Source: Lachnospiraceae bacterium
GTDB taxonomy: Bacteria > Bacillota > Clostridia > Lachnospirales > Lachnospiraceae
Direction: 5' to 3'
Length of the DNA: 31,528 bases
Assembly: GCA_009774375.1 (NCBI GenBank)
Contig: VSNO01000029.1
Location: 1-31,528, forward strand
The notes under the pieces are model-generated. The model did no database searches and had not been told where the DNA came from. It worked only from the letters and a program-made list of their open reading frames with translations. A program made the translations under genes and the position numbers. This document shows, one piece after another, positions 30,798 to 31,528 of the stretch (position 1 is the stretch's first letter; each line of letters begins with the position of its first letter).

Positions 30798-31528
30798 AAT
30801 CCTCCACTTGCTTCTACAATACCTGCCAGGTACAGTGATCCGACTATATATACCCTTCCGCCGTCTCTTTTTTGGACTGCCAGGCCATAGGCAACCGCTT
30901 CCTCGATCTTCTCACAGACATATATCCTTTGTGCATGCCCGCCGGCATATCTCTCAAATATCATTCCAAGCTCTTCCAGGTCCGCTCCCCTCTCCCCCGG
31001 AATATGCGTGATCACAAAATCCGTAACCATGGAAAGCCCGCAGAGCAGTTCTATCATCTTATCATACTGCTTATCTTTCATGACAGAAAAAATAAGCACA
31101 CACTTCTCCGGCAGCATGTTCAGGGACTGCACAAACGCCGCGATCCCGTCCTCATTGTGCGCTCCATCGATGAACACCCCGGGCCGGACCTCCTCCATAC
31201 GGCACGCCCAGCGCATCTTCCCGATCCCTGCCTTTATGGATCCCACAGTCAGCTTTCCGAAACCGCATGTCCTTTTTAACACCTCGCAGGTGCGGACCGC
31301 AACCGCCGCATTCTCCGCCTGATAGGCCGCCATCGTATTCACCGTAATTCTACCATAATCATAATAACGACTGACAACGGAAAAATCAATGAATTTTTTC
31401 TGAATTTCATTTATTTTGTAGTCATTTTCCGACACGGCGTGCCATTTACAGCCAGATTCCTCCGCTATTTGACAGATCACATCAGACGCCGCCCTTTTTC
31501 TGTCCGAAAAGACAACAGGCCCCCCGCG
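30794..31528 (-). CDS. folC: Folylpolyglutamate synthase / dihydrofolate synthase, C-terminal part
   Basis: The frame is open to the right edge, so this is the C-terminal 244 residues of a protein normally about 430 long. The Mur-ligase C-terminal signature is clear: CRMEEVRPGVFIDGAHNEDGI, then LIFSVMKDKQYDKMIELL and the end GRVYIVGSLYLAGIVEA. The enzyme adds glutamate to dihydropteroate or folates in the cytoplasm, using ATP. Its TGA overlaps the ATG of a small downstream gene. The start, P-loop and promoter lie outside the window. Confidence 0.93.
   Translation of the reverse strand, partial: RGGPVVFSDRKRAASDVICQIAEESGCKWHAVSENDYKINEIQKKFIDFSVVSRYYDYGRITVNTMAAYQAENAAVAVRTCEVLKRTCGFGKLTVGSIKAGIGKMRWACRMEEVRPGVFIDGAHNEDGIAAFVQSLNMLPEKCVLIFSVMKDKQYDKMIELLCGLSMVTDFVITHIPGERGADLEELGMIFERYAGGHAQRIYVCEKIEEAVAYGLAVQKRDGGRVYIVGSLYLAGIVEASGGL

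Noticed and set aside
1..31528. CRISPR arrays, tRNA or rRNA genes, transposases, phage genes
   Set aside because: No regularly spaced repeats, RNA gene signatures or recombinase motifs were found on either strand.

Overview
The window reads as chromosome of an endospore-forming, probably motile Firmicute of the Clostridia (Lachnospiraceae-like). Evidence: three separate sets of sporulation genes (spoIIAA-spoIIAB-sigF, spoVAA, spoVAB-spoVAC), a near-perfect sigma-D (flagellar-type) promoter, AGGAGG-type ribosome binding sites, and roughly half G+C. The species cannot be named from the sequence. All genes but one lie on the minus strand, so they are described here in their direction of transcription, from high to low coordinates. 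No rRNA, tRNA, CRISPR array or recognisable transposase was seen.

Right part (31528-21136): the 3' end of folC is followed, with an ATGA overlap, by an unannotated 48-residue small protein and a zinc-ribbon/TPR membrane protein with its own terminator. Next come the spoIIA operon (anti-anti-sigma, anti-sigma, sigma-F), a charged protein of unknown function behind a sigma-D promoter, and the potassium uptake pair trkA-trkH. A PHP-family phosphoesterase (the only plus-strand gene) converges on trkH with overlapping stop codons. An Orn/Lys/Arg decarboxylase diverges from it.

Middle (21004-12346): a YerB-like DUF3048 lipoprotein-type protein, then spoVAA. A complete carbohydrate-uptake module follows: a YesN-type response regulator, a frameshifted YesM-type kinase, a sugar-binding lipoprotein and two permeases. 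After it come spoVAB and spoVAC. The sugar module therefore sits inside what is usually a contiguous spoVA operon. Near-identical hairpin/promoter blocks stand in front of both halves (13290-13372 and 19733-19813).

Left part (12136-1): a MacB/FtsX-like ABC transporter, an OmpR-type response regulator, its histidine kinase, an M15 peptidoglycan peptidase and a transglutaminase-like fragment form what looks like one cell-envelope stress operon. Between regulator and kinase sits an AAA-ATPase/PD-(D/E)XK nuclease gene with its own promoter and terminator, bracketed by 25-bp direct repeats (23/25 identical). The repeats are the regulator's 3' end and the kinase's 5' end, so the insertion appears to have duplicated the gene overlap and left both genes intact. 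This is the most interesting feature of the window. The left edge holds a PAS-(degenerate GGDEF)-EAL phosphodiesterase, apparently co-transcribed with an NMT1-type ABC transporter.
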